Assembly (NCBI GenBank): GCA_020629275.1
Contig: JAHDDQ010000003.1
Location: 1 to 64,000 of the forward strand
Direction of reading: 5' to 3'
DNA from: Tenacibaculum sp.
Lineage (GTDB): Bacteria > Bacteroidota > Bacteroidia > Flavobacteriales > Flavobacteriaceae
DNA length: 64,000 nt
A program made the position numbers and the translations under genes. The notes under the pieces are model-generated. The model worked only from the letters and a program-made list of their open reading frames with translations. It did not search any database and was not told the DNA's origin. Below, piece by piece: positions 56,285 to 64,000 of the stretch (its first letter is position 1; each line of letters starts with the position of its first letter).

Positions 56285-56791
56285 ATGGCAGAAGAAATTA
56301 TCAATAGAGTTGCAAATAGCAAATTAATCACCATTGATTTAGAAGATTTTTATTTAGATGGAAAACGTGTAGTTTTTGATATTAAAGACTGGTTATTCGA
56401 AGGTTTATTATTGCGTGAAAAAGAATTTAGAGCTCATGTTAAAAATCACGATTGGTCGTTATATACAGATTCATTCGTTGCTTTATCTTGTTCATCAGAT
56501 GCTATAATACCTTCTTGGGCTTATTTACTTATTACTGCTGAACTCACTAATTTTGCAAAAAAAGTAGTTATAGGAAACCTTGAGCTTTTAGAAACTGTTA
56601 TTTTTAATGAAGTGCTTTTTACTTTAAATATTGATGAGTTTGAAAACAAGCCTGTTATAATTAAAGGGTGTAGTAATAAGCCTATTCCTGAAAGTGCGTA
56701 TACTATGCTAATTAGTAAGATACAACCAATAGCTAAATCTATTATGTACGGTGAAGCATGCTCTACAGTTCCTCTTTTTAAGAAGAAGTAA
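56285..56791 (+). CDS. DUF2480 protein
   Basis: 168 residues, no signal or membrane segment. LKDWLFEGLLLREKEFR-type core and NHDWSLYTDSFVALSCSSDA, typical of DUF2480. Function unknown; its constant place after sufT suggests a link to Fe-S assembly (inference). A stem-loop at 56811-56853 follows. Confidence 0.8.
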   Translation: MAEEIINRVANSKLITIDLEDFYLDGKRVVFDIKDWLFEGLLLREKEFRAHVKNHDWSLYTDSFVALSCSSDAIIPSWAYLLITAELTNFAKKVVIGNLELLETVIFNEVLFTLNIDEFENKPVIIKGCSNKPIPESAYTMLISKIQPIAKSIMYGEACSTVPLFKKK

Positions 56792-56810
56792 AAGCTATAC
56801 TACAATACTA

Positions 56811-56853
56811 AATCAGTGTAAAAACTATGATTCAAATAGTTTTTTACACTGAT
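56811..56853 (+). terminator. Terminator of the sufE operon
   Basis: AATCAGTGTAAAAACTAT pairs with ATAGTTTTTTACACTGATT across a 6-nt loop with one bulged T, then ATTTTT. Confidence 0.75.
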
Positions 56854-56985
56854 TATTTTTCAAAAACAAAAACTAACACACAATTATAATTAACTGAAAT
56901 ACAATTAGATTCAGTTTTTTCGTTATACTTTTATTGAATTTTGATCATATCTACTATTGAAAATAGTGACTTTTATACATTCATA

Positions 56986-57016
56986 TTGTCTAAAATCTAA
57001 GTAAAGCGTATTTTTG
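56986..57016 (+). promoter_or_regulatory. Promoter of the DUF3078 gene
   Basis: -33 TTG (56986-56988), 20 nt, -7 TATTTTTG (57009-57016). This is one of the best matches to the Bacteroidota consensus in the window. Confidence 0.7.
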
Positions 57017-57045
57017 CGCCCTTAAAAAATCAAAAAATAGAAACA

Positions 57046-57873
57046 ATGAAAAAATTATTAGCTATTACAGTTTTATTTGGAGCATTAACGATTTCTGCTC
57101 AAGATAAAAAAGAAGAGCCAAAAGAAGGATGGAAAAAAGGTGGTAATATCTCTTTCCTATTCAACCAATCAGCATTTAACAATTGGTTAGCTGGAGGTAC
57201 AAACAACATCTCTGGTACCTTAGGTTTAAACTACGACTTCAACTACACTAAAGGTGATTGGACTTGGGATAATAAAATTATCGCATCTTACGGTGTTACA
57301 AAATTAAAAGGACAAGGTGCTCAAAAAACAGATGATCGTTTTGAACTTAACTCTTTAGCTGGTAAAAGAGCTTCAGAGTACTGGTACTACTCTGCTTTCT
57401 TTAATTTTAAAACTCAAATGTCTTCAACAGACGTTAGTGGAACACAGCTATCTCATTTTTTCTCTCCTGCTTACTTCCAGTTTGGACCAGGTATGCTTTG
57501 GAAAAAATCGGATAACTTAAAGATTAATATTGCTCCTGCAACCTCTAAACTTGTAGTTTTATCTGAAGATTTGGCACCTGCATTTGGTGTTGAAGCTGGA
57601 GAATCAACTAGATATGAATTAGGTGCTTCTGTAAGTGGATACTATAAATTTGATATCATGAAAAATGTATCTGTAGAAAATATTTTAAACTTATATAGTA
57701 ACTATATAGAAGATTTTCAAAATGTAGATCTTGATTATACTGTTAATATTGTAATGAAAATCAACAAGTATTTATCTGCAAACTTAGCTCTTCAGACTAT
57801 TTATGATGACAATGCTTTTAAAGGATTTCAAACAAGAGAAGTATTTGGTTTAGGTATAAACTATACTTTCTAA
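57046..57873 (+). CDS. DUF3078 outer-membrane protein
   Basis: 275 residues. Signal peptide MKKLLAITVLFGALTISAQ. The mature part is rich in alternating aromatic strands (NWLAGGTNNISGTLGLNYDF, TWDNKIIASYGVTKL) and ends in FGLGINYTF with a terminal Phe, the mark of outer-membrane beta-barrels. Family role unknown. Own promoter and terminator, so it is monocistronic. Confidence 0.85.
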   Translation: MKKLLAITVLFGALTISAQDKKEEPKEGWKKGGNISFLFNQSAFNNWLAGGTNNISGTLGLNYDFNYTKGDWTWDNKIIASYGVTKLKGQGAQKTDDRFELNSLAGKRASEYWYYSAFFNFKTQMSSTDVSGTQLSHFFSPAYFQFGPGMLWKKSDNLKINIAPATSKLVVLSEDLAPAFGVEAGESTRYELGASVSGYYKFDIMKNVSVENILNLYSNYIEDFQNVDLDYTVNIVMKINKYLSANLALQTIYDDNAFKGFQTREVFGLGINYTF

Positions 57874-57898
57874 GATCAACTTCTTTTCAAAGAATAAT

Positions 57899-57928
57899 AA
57901 AACCTCAAGTACTAGTACTTGAGGTTTT
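57899..57928 (+). terminator. Terminator of the DUF3078 gene
   Basis: Perfect palindrome with 15-bp arms (57899-57913 and 57914-57928), followed by T. Confidence 0.8.
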
Positions 57929-57961
57929 TTATTTTCTTTATTTTTACTAAAATTTTAAAAT

Positions 57962-59035
57962 ATGACTTTACTCATTATCTACGTAGTATTATCGATTTCC
58001 TTCTCCTTTCTATGCTCAATCTTAGAAGCTGTCTTACTAAGTATAACTCCTACATTCATAAATGTTAAGAAGAAAGAAGGAAAAGCCTATGCTAAAGACT
58101 TAGAAGAATTAAAAAAAGACGTTGACAAACCTTTAATAGCTATACTTACTTTAAATACCATAGCCCATACAGTTGGGGCTATCTTAGTTGGAGTTCAGGC
58201 TGAAAAACTTCCTTATAAGTTTGAAATCTTAGGAATAAACACAGTAGGTTGGGTTTCTGCTATTATGACTTTTCTAATTTTAGTAGTGTCTGAAATTATT
58301 CCTAAAACCATTGGGGCTACTTACTGGAAAAGCCTAGGTAATTTTACAGCTAAAACTTTAAATGGTCTTATTTTTCCTTTAAAATGGACAGGTATTTTAT
58401 GGGTGTTACAATTAACCACAAAAATTATTGGTGGTAAAGGTGCACACGGTTCTAGTGTTTTAAGTAGAGAAGATTTCTCTACTATGACTGAAATAGCGGA
58501 AAAAGAGGGTGTTTTTCAAAAAAATGAAAGTAAGGTTATAAAAAACATGCTGAATTTTAAGAAAATTACAACAAGGCATGTTATGACACCTAGAACAGTT
58601 TTAAAAATAGCTGATGCTTCGCAGACTATACAAGAGTTTTTCGATGAAAATGCAAATCTTCGCTTTTCTCGTATTCCTTTGTATGCAGAGAACCAAGATA
58701 ATATTAATGGATATTTCTTAAAAGATCAGCTCTTAGAAGCTATAATAAGAGGTAAAGGAAATGAAAAACTAGCTTCAATTAAACGTGACATTATTGTTAC
58801 AAGTAGAGATCTACCAATTCCTGATTTATTTGATCAATTTATAGCACAAAGAGAACATGTCGCTTTGGTTGTAGATGAATACGGATCGGTAAGTGGTTTA
58901 GTTACTCAAGAAGATGTTATTGAAACATTGTTAGGTTTAGAAATTATGGATGAAAGTGACAATGTCGCTGACCTACAAATTTTAGCAAGGCGAAGTTGGG
59001 AACAGCGTGCCAAGCGTTTAGGAATCATAGAATAA
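57962..59035 (+). CDS. CNNM/CBS membrane protein (CorC/HlyC-like)
   Basis: 357 residues. An N-terminal DUF21/CNNM domain with about four membrane helices (LLIIYVVLSISFSFLCSILE, ending near 150), then two CBS domains (about 195-320; TTRHVMTPRTVLKIADASQT, EHVALVVDEYGSVSGLVTQE). Members are linked to magnesium or sodium export. It lacks most of the C-terminal CorC_HlyC domain of longer relatives. Terminator at 59057-59092. Confidence 0.88.
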   Translation: MTLLIIYVVLSISFSFLCSILEAVLLSITPTFINVKKKEGKAYAKDLEELKKDVDKPLIAILTLNTIAHTVGAILVGVQAEKLPYKFEILGINTVGWVSAIMTFLILVVSEIIPKTIGATYWKSLGNFTAKTLNGLIFPLKWTGILWVLQLTTKIIGGKGAHGSSVLSREDFSTMTEIAEKEGVFQKNESKVIKNMLNFKKITTRHVMTPRTVLKIADASQTIQEFFDENANLRFSRIPLYAENQDNINGYFLKDQLLEAIIRGKGNEKLASIKRDIIVTSRDLPIPDLFDQFIAQREHVALVVDEYGSVSGLVTQEDVIETLLGLEIMDESDNVADLQILARRSWEQRAKRLGIIE

Positions 59036-59056
59036 CTCATTAAATATATATCACTT

Positions 59057-59092
59057 AAAAACACCTAGATAGCAAACTATCTAGGTGTTTTT
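59057..59092 (+). terminator. Terminator of the CNNM gene
   Basis: 16-bp arms around a CAAA loop, with A and T tails; can also act for convergent transcription. Confidence 0.8.
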
Positions 59093-59259
59093 AATTTACA
59101 GTGTTTTCCGCTTTAATTAACACTGTTTCTAAGTCTATTTATAATTTTAAAGCTACCTTTTATTGATTTATTATTTTAAAAGCTAAGAAGTCTTATTTTA
59201 AACCTTATTAAATAATCTCTTATGCTATAAACCTACTTGTTTCTTTACGTATAAAAAAA

Positions 59260-59277
59260 CCAGAGAAAATTCTCTGG
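59260..59277 (-). terminator. Terminator of the TonB-dependent receptor gene
   Basis: CCAGAGAA and TTCTCTGG arms around AA, with a T run on the minus strand. It lies 25 bp after the receptor's stop. Confidence 0.75.
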
Positions 59278-59301
59278 CTCTTTTATATTTAGCTTGGTTT
59301 A

Positions 59302-62226
59302 TTATTGATTTATAACCCATGATATATAATATAGTTGTCCTATTTGTCCCGCCCCCGGTGCTACATAATAATCTTTTCCGAATAAATTTGTTCCACCAAC
59401 TTTAATTCTAGATTTAATTGAAGGAATAGTATAATTTAATTGAGCATCAATTACCGTTCTAGCATCAACTTCTCCTTTTACGAATGTTGATACCCATCTA
59501 TATTTATCTTGCCATCTAGCATCAATATTAAATCCAAAGTTTTTGATTAACTTTTCGTTACCGAATTGTACCTTTACAGTATGTTTTGGTGAGTTGAAGT
59601 TTGGCTCAAAAAATCCGTTATCCTTATCTTCATATTCAAAATCAATAAAGTTATAGTTTAAACCTAAGTCAAAATTTCTAAACAACTTAGTATGCATATC
59701 TAAACCAAAACCATACGAATCTATAATAGATTTTGCATTTGTAACAATATTAAATTCGCTCACGCCTGAGACAAATTGAAGATTAGGTACTCTAACTCCA
59801 TTAAATATAGCGTCATTAAAAGAAATAGCCGCAGCTTGATCTAAAACAACAATATTATCTTGGACATTACTTAAAAAATCGGTTGGACTAGTTGCAGGAT
59901 TTGTTAAATCAGCTATCTCTTGATCTGTTAATCTTGTATTTCCGTTTGGAAAAACTTTACCAGCGTTTGGTATAACAATATCTTGTATAAATATAAAGTC
60001 ATTATGTCTACTATAAAAACCGTTAAAATCTAAATATAGATTTGTACTATTATTTAAACGTAATATACCTCTATATCCTAATTCTATTGTCTTTACAACC
60101 TCAGGCACTACAGATTTATAGTCAGATTTAATGTATTGACGATCTGCAATATCATCAGTATAATAAGCTTTGGTTAAAAGCGCATTATCTAAAACTTCAC
60201 TTCCGTTTATAGTTCTAAAATTTTCAACCCATCCTGTAGAAGCATCAAACCCATAAAATCTAACATCTTCATAAGATACTCTGTCTAAATTTTCTCTAAT
60301 AGTACCTAAATTAGTTTTAACTCCTGATTGAGAAAACAAGTATTGCTCTTGAAGAGTTGGATTACGGAAACCTGTTTGATACGATGCTCTTAGCACATGA
60401 TTTTTATCTTCTCCTAAAGAATAATTAATAGCTACACGAGGAGAGTAATTCGCATCAAAGTTTTGAGATTTATCATAACGAATAGACCCAGTAAATTTTA
60501 ACCTATCATTAAGCATGTTTTTTTGAAGCTGCGTATAAAAACCGTATTCATATAAATTTATTTTTTCCTGCCCATCATTAAAAAGTGTCCCTTTGGAGTT
60601 AGGGTTATACTTTCTATAAGATCCTCCAACTTGAAAATCTGCCCAATCATTTAAAAGAGATTTAAAATTATAATTTCCATCAGTGTGAATATAATTACTT
60701 CTTTCAAAAATAGCACTACCACCTTTAGTTATCAAAGTACTAGATGACTGACCTAAGGCTCTAATAAATTCAGGAGAACCTGGTACATAAGCATTTCTAA
60801 AAGCAAAATTCCTAGCGTCTTGAATCGATGTTCCTTCATCATAAAATTTCTGATAAAAGTCAAAAGCATAACTATCATAAAAAACTCCTGCATCATTAAG
60901 AATATTATCTGCAGTCTTAGTTAAATCAAAACTGTTTCCAGAATCATTAGCAGTTAAATATCCTCTTATATAAAAATTATCTCCTTTTACTTCTAACCTA
61001 TGTTGACCAATGTAATAATTTTTCTGTACTAGTCTAGTATCATTACCTTGAAATAAATTATCTCTTAATGATAATCTTGAAGTTAGTTGAAGCTCTAATG
61101 ACTCATCACTAAAAGGTCTGTAATGTAGTGAACCCGAAAATCTAACATTTTTAGATGTAAAATCTCCTCCTATAAGTTGTCTCTCAGTATATCCTTGTCT
61201 TCTTGACAATAAGCTCCTAGGTAAATTCAAACCAAGATAATCAGTAAAAGCTAAACTATAAAAATTTTCGTCACCATAAACATTAACACCATCATATTGA
61301 GGGGTTGATGCCATACCTCCATCTATTAATTCATTTGTGTCTACCTCTTTATTTCTATAATCGGCTGCTGACCATTCTTTAACTTCAAAATATGACGCAT
61401 TTACTTTTGCGGCAAATTTATCATTAAACTTATATCCCATTCTAATTGCAACATCTGCAAAAGGATTATTACCTGCTTCGTCTTGACTTGTAAAACCACT
61501 TTTAAACATGGTTGTTATGCCAGTATAATCAAATGGGTTTTTAGTATTCATAAGCATAATACCATTATATGAATTTGCCCCATATAAAGCAGAAGAGGCA
61601 CCCGGTAATATTTCTACACTTAAAATATCTAATTCAGATACTCCTGAAAAGTTACCAGTACTATAACTTAATGCTTGCGCTGCCGAATCCATACCATCAA
61701 CTAATTGTACAAATCTAGTATTCGTAAAATCTGCAAAACCTCTAGAATTTATAGACTTAAACCCATAACTCACTTCTCTTGAATCAATACCTTTTAAATT
61801 AGTTAAACCATCGTAAAAAGAACTTGAAGCAGTTCTTCTAATATCATCTGCACCAAATCTTTCAATTGTTACTGGCGATTCAATAATTCTTTCAGGAACT
61901 CTAGATGCTGAAATTACTATTTGATCTAATAATAAGCTTTCTTTAAGAATAACATTTAAATTTTGTCCTTCCTCAACAATCTCTACATATTCTGTTTGAT
62001 GACCGAATGCAGAAATAGTAATTGTTTGTGGCAAATCTTTACTTACAGTGATTGTAAACTCACCATCTGTATTTGAAGTAATTATTTCTGAACTACTTGT
62101 AATTTTAGCGTTATAGAATGGCTCTAAGTATTCATTGTATACCACACCGCTTATTTTCACTTGTGCGAATGCTTGGAAAGCACACAAGATAAAAACAACC
62201 GTTACTAATTGTTTATTAAACATCAT
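59302..62226 (-). CDS. TonB-dependent receptor 1
   Basis: 974 residues. Signal peptide (FNKQLVTVVFILCAFQAFAQ), a carboxypeptidase-like regulatory domain (about 22-105; KISGVVYNEYLEPFYNAKIT), TonB-box-like QIVISASRVPERI, plug domain (about 115-235; GLTNLKGIDSREVS, SVEILPGASSALYGANSYNG) and a large barrel to the C-terminus, ending YYISWVINQ. Takes up siderophores, vitamins or other large molecules with TonB energy; the substrate is not visible. No SusD gene is adjacent, so glycan uptake is less likely. The start of the next gene upstream is 35 nt away. Confidence 0.92.
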   Translation of the reverse strand: MMFNKQLVTVVFILCAFQAFAQVKISGVVYNEYLEPFYNAKITSSSEIITSNTDGEFTITVSKDLPQTITISAFGHQTEYVEIVEEGQNLNVILKESLLLDQIVISASRVPERIIESPVTIERFGADDIRRTASSSFYDGLTNLKGIDSREVSYGFKSINSRGFADFTNTRFVQLVDGMDSAAQALSYSTGNFSGVSELDILSVEILPGASSALYGANSYNGIMLMNTKNPFDYTGITTMFKSGFTSQDEAGNNPFADVAIRMGYKFNDKFAAKVNASYFEVKEWSAADYRNKEVDTNELIDGGMASTPQYDGVNVYGDENFYSLAFTDYLGLNLPRSLLSRRQGYTERQLIGGDFTSKNVRFSGSLHYRPFSDESLELQLTSRLSLRDNLFQGNDTRLVQKNYYIGQHRLEVKGDNFYIRGYLTANDSGNSFDLTKTADNILNDAGVFYDSYAFDFYQKFYDEGTSIQDARNFAFRNAYVPGSPEFIRALGQSSSTLITKGGSAIFERSNYIHTDGNYNFKSLLNDWADFQVGGSYRKYNPNSKGTLFNDGQEKINLYEYGFYTQLQKNMLNDRLKFTGSIRYDKSQNFDANYSPRVAINYSLGEDKNHVLRASYQTGFRNPTLQEQYLFSQSGVKTNLGTIRENLDRVSYEDVRFYGFDASTGWVENFRTINGSEVLDNALLTKAYYTDDIADRQYIKSDYKSVVPEVVKTIELGYRGILRLNNSTNLYLDFNGFYSRHNDFIFIQDIVIPNAGKVFPNGNTRLTDQEIADLTNPATSPTDFLSNVQDNIVVLDQAAAISFNDAIFNGVRVPNLQFVSGVSEFNIVTNAKSIIDSYGFGLDMHTKLFRNFDLGLNYNFIDFEYEDKDNGFFEPNFNSPKHTVKVQFGNEKLIKNFGFNIDARWQDKYRWVSTFVKGEVDARTVIDAQLNYTIPSIKSRIKVGGTNLFGKDYYVAPGAGQIGQLYYISWVINQ

Positions 62227-62261
62227 AAATTAATTTTGGGATTATTTCGAATTGTAATTTA

Positions 62262-62996
62262 TTATTCTGCTAATGAAAAGTTTATTGGAAAACCATATTT
62301 AACAGCAACTCTCTTACCATCTTTCTTTGCTGGTTTAAATCTTGAAAGTTTTGTTACTACTCTTTTAGCTTCTTCATTTAATATTTCAGCATTGTCTGGT
62401 CCTAGTGTTTTGATATTTCTAACGTCTCCATTTTTATCAATAACAAAACGTACCCACACTTCTCCTTGTATCATATTTCTTACTGCCTCACTAGGATAGC
62501 TGAAATGTTTTTGTATGTGCTTAACCATATTTTCGTTAAAACAATCAAACATGTCTCCGTCTTTAACACTTTTACATTCATCAAAAGAAGGTACTCTATC
62601 AACGCTATTAAAACGTTCTGCTTTTCTAACTTCTTCTTTCGAAAGGCTATTTGTTAATGAAGCTATATCTGTAGCCGCAGATTTTTTCTTTATGCTAAGT
62701 TTATTTGAGATCTCTGAAGTTTTTGCTACTTCAGATAAACCTGAGGTACTTAACGAGTTTGCTGTTGAAGCTATCTCTTTCTTTCTCTTTTTTAAGAATC
62801 TTTTTCTAGGTGCAGAAACTCGAACCTTTATTTGTCTAACTTTTTTATTCTTTGCTCCTTTTAAAGGCTCAATAGAACATTTAGTTATACTATTTAAATC
62901 ATCTAAAGGCTCTTCTGGTGTTTCACAAACCTTTTGAGAGAATCCTTCTACTAAGCTAAATGCTACTAACAATAGCAATACAACATTTTTTTTCAT
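62262..62996 (-). CDS. Exported TonB C-terminal domain protein between receptors
   Basis: 244 residues. Signal peptide MKKNVVLLLLVAFSLVEGFS. A Lys/Ser-rich middle (45-135), then a TonB_C domain (about 160-244; VRNMIQGEVWVRFVIDKNGD, TLGPDNAEILNEEAKRVVTK). It sits 35 nt before receptor 1 and 103 nt after the second receptor. As in 49234-49869 there is a cleavable signal rather than a membrane anchor, so it would be a periplasmic partner of the receptor rather than a classic TonB. Confidence 0.8.
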   Translation of the reverse strand: MKKNVVLLLLVAFSLVEGFSQKVCETPEEPLDDLNSITKCSIEPLKGAKNKKVRQIKVRVSAPRKRFLKKRKKEIASTANSLSTSGLSEVAKTSEISNKLSIKKKSAATDIASLTNSLSKEEVRKAERFNSVDRVPSFDECKSVKDGDMFDCFNENMVKHIQKHFSYPSEAVRNMIQGEVWVRFVIDKNGDVRNIKTLGPDNAEILNEEAKRVVTKLSRFKPAKKDGKRVAVKYGFPINFSLAE

Positions 62997-63099
62997 AAGT
63001 ATATTATTACTTTTTTAAGTTAAGTAGTTTTTAGTATATACGTTTTAAATCGAGCGCAAAGCTAATCAAAAAACTTGAATTAACGTATTTTTTTATGTA

Positions 63100-64000
63100 T
63101 TAATTGTTTATCGTCCAAGAAACATAGTACTGAGAACCTATGGTTCCTGCTTCTGGCACGCTAATGTATTCTTTTCCTGTAATATTTGTTCCTCCTACTT
63201 TAATCACCAATTTAGTAGACGGAATTGTATAATTCATTTGAGCATCAACAACAAATCTATCTTCTACAATTCTATCTAGGAAACGAGATTGATACAAAAA
63301 TTCATCTTGCCATCTTGTATTGACAGCAAAACCAAAGTTTTTAAACAGCCTGTCGTGACCAAATTGTAGCTTTACAGAATGCTTTGGTGTATTAAACCCT
63401 GGCTTAAATGTAAAATCATCTACATTATCAAAAGTAAAATCTGAAAAAGCATAACTTGCACCTAAGTCAAAATTTCCTAAAACTTTAGTATTGAATCCTG
63501 CTGAAAAACCATAAGCTTGAATCTCTGATTTACTGTTGGTATTGATAATATATCTTTGAAAGTCGTTTAAAAATATCGCTTGTGCTGACCCCGAAGCTGG
63601 GTTATCTACTGAACCGTAAAACGGAACTACTACTTCAGTAGAAGTAATAAAATCTTCATGAATATTGAAAAAGCCTACTAAGTCAAACTCAAAAAGACTT
63701 CCTATGTCTACAGCTCCTCGATATCCTAGCTCAAATGATTTTACTGTCTCTGGTTTTACTAACTCTGCAGTAGACTGTCTCGATAGATTAGGGTTTGACT
63801 GAAATATTGTTGTGGGATCTGTTACTCCATTAATTGCATTTGTTCTGAAATCACTTTGAAAAGCTTCTACAGATTCAGCTGTATATGAGTTATTAAATGC
63901 TGATTCTCCAGATAATACAGCTTGCTGCCCCGCTATAGAAACGTAACCTCTAACAATAACCTCACGGGATAAGTTCTCTGCTACTGATCCTAATAACACA
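63100..64000 (-). CDS. TonB-dependent receptor 2, partial (C-terminal part)
   Basis: About 300 residues of the barrel C-terminus are visible; the gene runs off the window's right edge. The end (NYTIPSTKLVIKVGGTNITG, YYVSWTINN) closely parallels receptor 1, and both share the FGFAVNTRWQDEF-type strand, so they are paralogues. Same strand and spacing suggest a unit receptor - TonB_C protein - receptor. Confidence 0.9.
   Translation of the reverse strand, partial: VLLGSVAENLSREVIVRGYVSIAGQQAVLSGESAFNNSYTAESVEAFQSDFRTNAINGVTDPTTIFQSNPNLSRQSTAELVKPETVKSFELGYRGAVDIGSLFEFDLVGFFNIHEDFITSTEVVVPFYGSVDNPASGSAQAIFLNDFQRYIINTNSKSEIQAYGFSAGFNTKVLGNFDLGASYAFSDFTFDNVDDFTFKPGFNTPKHSVKLQFGHDRLFKNFGFAVNTRWQDEFLYQSRFLDRIVEDRFVVDAQMNYTIPSTKLVIKVGGTNITGKEYISVPEAGTIGSQYYVSWTINN

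Noticed and set aside
62515-62937. 140-codon plus-strand frame opposite the TonB C-terminal gene
   Set aside because: Antisense of a well-supported gene with a signal peptide and domain.

Overview
The window comes from a low-GC member of the Bacteroidota, almost certainly the family Flavobacteriaceae (a marine genus such as Tenacibaculum or Polaribacter would fit; genus is inference). The signs are promoters of the TAnnTTTG type, paired TonB-dependent receptors and TonB C-terminal proteins, the gene run sufE - sufT - DUF2480 - DUF3078, the DUF6443/RHS secreted toxin pair, and overall AT-richness.

Left third (1-23921): a polymorphic RHS toxin locus, read on the minus strand. A secreted RHS protein (20433-23921) is followed by a secreted DUF6443/RHS toxin (16883-20425). 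The toxin is interrupted in its evolutionary history by a 7,485-bp element present as two tandem copies that look identical (about 3411-10895 and 10896-18380). Each copy carries, in order on the minus strand, a replacement toxin C-terminus (tip), its lipoprotein immunity gene, and then (after a divergent XRE regulator) an AAA-type ATPase, two tyrosine recombinases and about 1.4 kb of structured non-coding DNA. All three junctions share the 11-bp core GCATCGTAGGT, which on the coding strand spells part of the YD-repeat codons Thr-Tyr-Asp-Ala. Integration therefore fuses the incoming tip in frame to the secreted core and pushes the old tip downstream as an orphan gene with a new element-encoded 33-residue leader. 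Downstream lie the displaced older tip (1790-3511) with two immunity candidates, then relics of a still older tip-immunity pair (49-606) and of a lost element boundary (about 532-720). I regard this as the most novel system in the window: a recombinase-driven toxin-tip exchange element.

Middle (24205-37789, plus strand except the ThiF gene at 30561): aspS, a small secreted protein, a DUF2339/DUF3999 membrane pair, a ThiF-like enzyme, a DUF6503-like protein joined to a ClC channel with CBS domains, a PRMT-like methyltransferase, and two tandem DUF4132-like paralogues.

A long minus-strand operon (37910-48479, perhaps from 49048) links two coiled-coil proteins, an ABC transporter whose binding protein is fused to an OmpA domain, a TerB-like/CbxX AAA ATPase, an SF1 helicase with a possible nuclease-like tail, and a 2OG-Fe dioxygenase. 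Its job is unknown; it looks like an envelope-to-cytoplasm stress or defence module.

Right part (49234-64000): a TonB C-terminal protein, glpQ-type phosphodiesterase, glutaminase, a PurF-family amidophosphoribosyltransferase, a PfkB kinase, the Fe-S assembly genes sufE and sufT with DUF2480 and DUF3078, a CNNM/CBS membrane protein, and two TonB-dependent receptors flanking a TonB C-terminal protein; the last receptor runs off the window. No tRNA, rRNA or CRISPR array was seen.
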